A stretch of DNA of 64,000 bases from an uncultured Pelagibacteraceae bacterium (GTDB taxonomy: Bacteria > Pseudomonadota > Alphaproteobacteria > Pelagibacterales > Pelagibacteraceae): contig CACHRP010000003.1 of assembly GCA_902582315.1 (NCBI GenBank), positions 84,207-148,206 on the forward strand. Reading direction: 5' to 3'. The notes below the pieces were generated by a model that saw only the letters and a program-made list of their open reading frames with translations, searched no databases and was not told the origin of the DNA. Shown here piece after piece: positions 63,004-64,000 of this stretch; position 1 is the stretch's first letter, and each line of letters starts with the position of its first letter. The translations under genes were made by a program, and so were the position numbers.

Positions 63004-64000
63004 TCATCTTGTAAGTCTATAAATTGTTTCAGCAACTTTATCATATCCCTTTACAGTATAGTGTTGTCTTGTTTTAAAAGGAAAAAGGCTCAATTTATCA
63101 TCTTCTTTTTCAAATACCTCTTTGTTGATATTAATAAATTTTATACCTAATCCGTTTACAATTTGCTCAATTGTTTCTAAATCGTCATTATATTTTTGAT
63201 TTCTAAATCTTTCTATAGAAGGAAGATATACAAAATATAGTTTTGAATTATTAATTTTAGCTAGGTTATTAGCTTTATTTAAAATTAGCTTAAATTTATT
63301 ATAATTTAATTCGTTATTCTTTTTTTTCGAAAAAATAGATTTTAACTTATTTTTAGTTTTATCTAACCTTATAAATTTTAGAATTTTATATTTAAGTTTT
63401 GAGTCTTTCTTTAAAATTCTAATCTCGTCATCTAAAAAATGGCTCATCATCACATTTCTATTAAATTTATCTATCTGAACTTGTTTATTAATTAGATCCT
63501 GTGTGAAAGTATCATCATCTAAATACTTAATTAAAATATTATTGTTAATTTCAACCCCTAAATTAATTAGATCGTTATTTTCTACATATATCCAAATAAT
63601 ATTTTTAACATTTTGAGGCATGTATTCTTTTAAGGTTGCATATTCTAAAAGTGGTCCATTTCCACCATATCCAATATTTATAACAGTTTTATTTGAAAGA
63701 TTTCTTAGAACAGAACCTATATCATTTGGCCTATTAACACATGCCCCATGAGTAAATGAGTCTCCAACAAGAAGATATTCAATTTTGTTTGAATTCCACT
63801 CTATATCTGGATTATTAAAACCATATCTATCACTTTTAAAAATAGTAAAATATCCATTTTCATTACAGTCTAGTGTCTTTGAATTTGAGATTCCTGATAA
63901 AGGTAAAAATAAGTCCTTATTTTTCTTTGCTTCAATGTGAAGTGATGGATATACGTTAACAACTAAGTCTTTATCTTTTTTTGCAAGTTCTTTATAAACT
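63004..64000 (-). CDS. SGNH/GDSL-type hydrolase domain protein (partial, N-terminus beyond right edge)
   Basis: The ORF track starts this at an internal Met (63621), but the frame is open to the window edge and the extra residues carry the key motif LLVGDSFTHGACVNRPND with the catalytic Ser, then VINIGYGGNGPLLEY (oxyanion Gly/Asn blocks). The C-terminal block is FKTRQHYTVKGYDKVAETIYRL with the His. About 332 residues are visible. The upstream RYGFNNPDIEW segment is common in such envelope proteins. Related proteins act as esterases or acetyl transfer/removal enzymes on glycans, and the substrate here is unknown. It lies 22 bp before the dehydrogenase gene. Confidence 0.85.
   Translation of the reverse strand, partial: VYKELAKKDKDLVVNVYPSLHIEAKKNKDLFLPLSGISNSKTLDCNENGYFTIFKSDRYGFNNPDIEWNSNKIEYLLVGDSFTHGACVNRPNDIGSVLRNLSNKTVINIGYGGNGPLLEYATLKEYMPQNVKNIIWIYVENNDLINLGVEINNNILIKYLDDDTFTQDLINKQVQIDKFNRNVMMSHFLDDEIRILKKDSKLKYKILKFIRLDKTKNKLKSIFSKKKNNELNYNKFKLILNKANNLAKINNSKLYFVYLPSIERFRNQKYNDDLETIEQIVNGLGIKFININKEVFEKEDDKLSLFPFKTRQHYTVKGYDKVAETIYRLTR

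Noticed and set aside
1-64000. CRISPR array, insertion sequence, prophage or integrase
   Set aside because: I saw no regularly spaced repeats, transposase or phage genes. The A/T runs are background composition.

Overview
The window looks like a piece of a streamlined, very AT-rich alphaproteobacterial chromosome, most likely Pelagibacterales (SAR11). This is inferred from gene content and style, not from a phylogenetic marker. Genes are packed almost end to end, no intergenic gap exceeds about 150 bp, start/stop overlaps such as ATGA are common, and several convergent gene pairs share bases in their stop codons. The content is typical of marine oligotrophs: TRAP and ABC solute-binding-protein transporters, a dimethylglycine/sarcosine dehydrogenase-type enzyme, the methylcitrate pathway, TauE/SafE exporters and many FkbM-type methyltransferases. 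I see no insertion sequence, prophage, integrase, CRISPR array or rRNA.

Layout. 1-5011 (+): end of an unrecognised gene, then purC-purS-purQ-purL (purL broken by one extra G in a G7 run), a BolA protein, a CGFS glutaredoxin and a small membrane protein. 5008-13440 (-): a seven-gene operon nadE-cysS-cimA-DUF1989-trmJ-rpsD-membrane protein with almost no spacing. 13521-18209 (-): glmU (acetyltransferase domain only)-glmS-FkbM methyltransferase-class II DAHP synthase. 18280-23122 (+): HAD phosphatase, LysE exporter, prpD-prpB-prpC. 23123-26686 (-): nrdA-nrdB behind paired NrdR-like boxes, then a methyltransferase. 26831-28276 (+): phosphohexomutase. 28277-33841 (-): dctP-dctQ-dctM TRAP transporter with a terminator-like hairpin after dctP, dusA, and two TauE/SafE paralogues, one of which appears to start at CTG. 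33939-43055: CoA-transferase, rpoZ, MFS transporter, a 3-hydroxyisobutyrate dehydrogenase-like operon with a small beta-carbonic-anhydrase-like protein, a gamma-carbonic-anhydrase-like protein and a small set of glycan genes.

43052-50207 is the most interesting block. Reading leftwards it is mtnP - GFA-family protein - mtnA - small membrane protein - FucA-like class II aldolase - SpeD/SpeE fusion - basic-amino-acid-type ABC binding protein and two permeases, with apt divergent from mtnP. Together the genes could make a polyamine, recycle the by-product methylthioadenosine to adenine (then AMP) plus methylthioribose phosphate, and cleave the latter by an aldolase route (the 'DHAP shunt') instead of the classical mtnB-mtnC-mtnD salvage.

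50211-56517 is a surface-polysaccharide region (glycosyltransferases, SDR epimerase/dehydratase, rfbB, rfbA, FkbM methyltransferases) ending beside an elongator tRNA-Met. 56731-64000 holds an outer-membrane barrel, a BASS-type transporter divergent from a regulator with two helix-turn-helix segments, a small tail-anchored protein, a covalent-FAD dimethylglycine dehydrogenase-type enzyme and the C-terminal part of an SGNH hydrolase that runs off the right edge.
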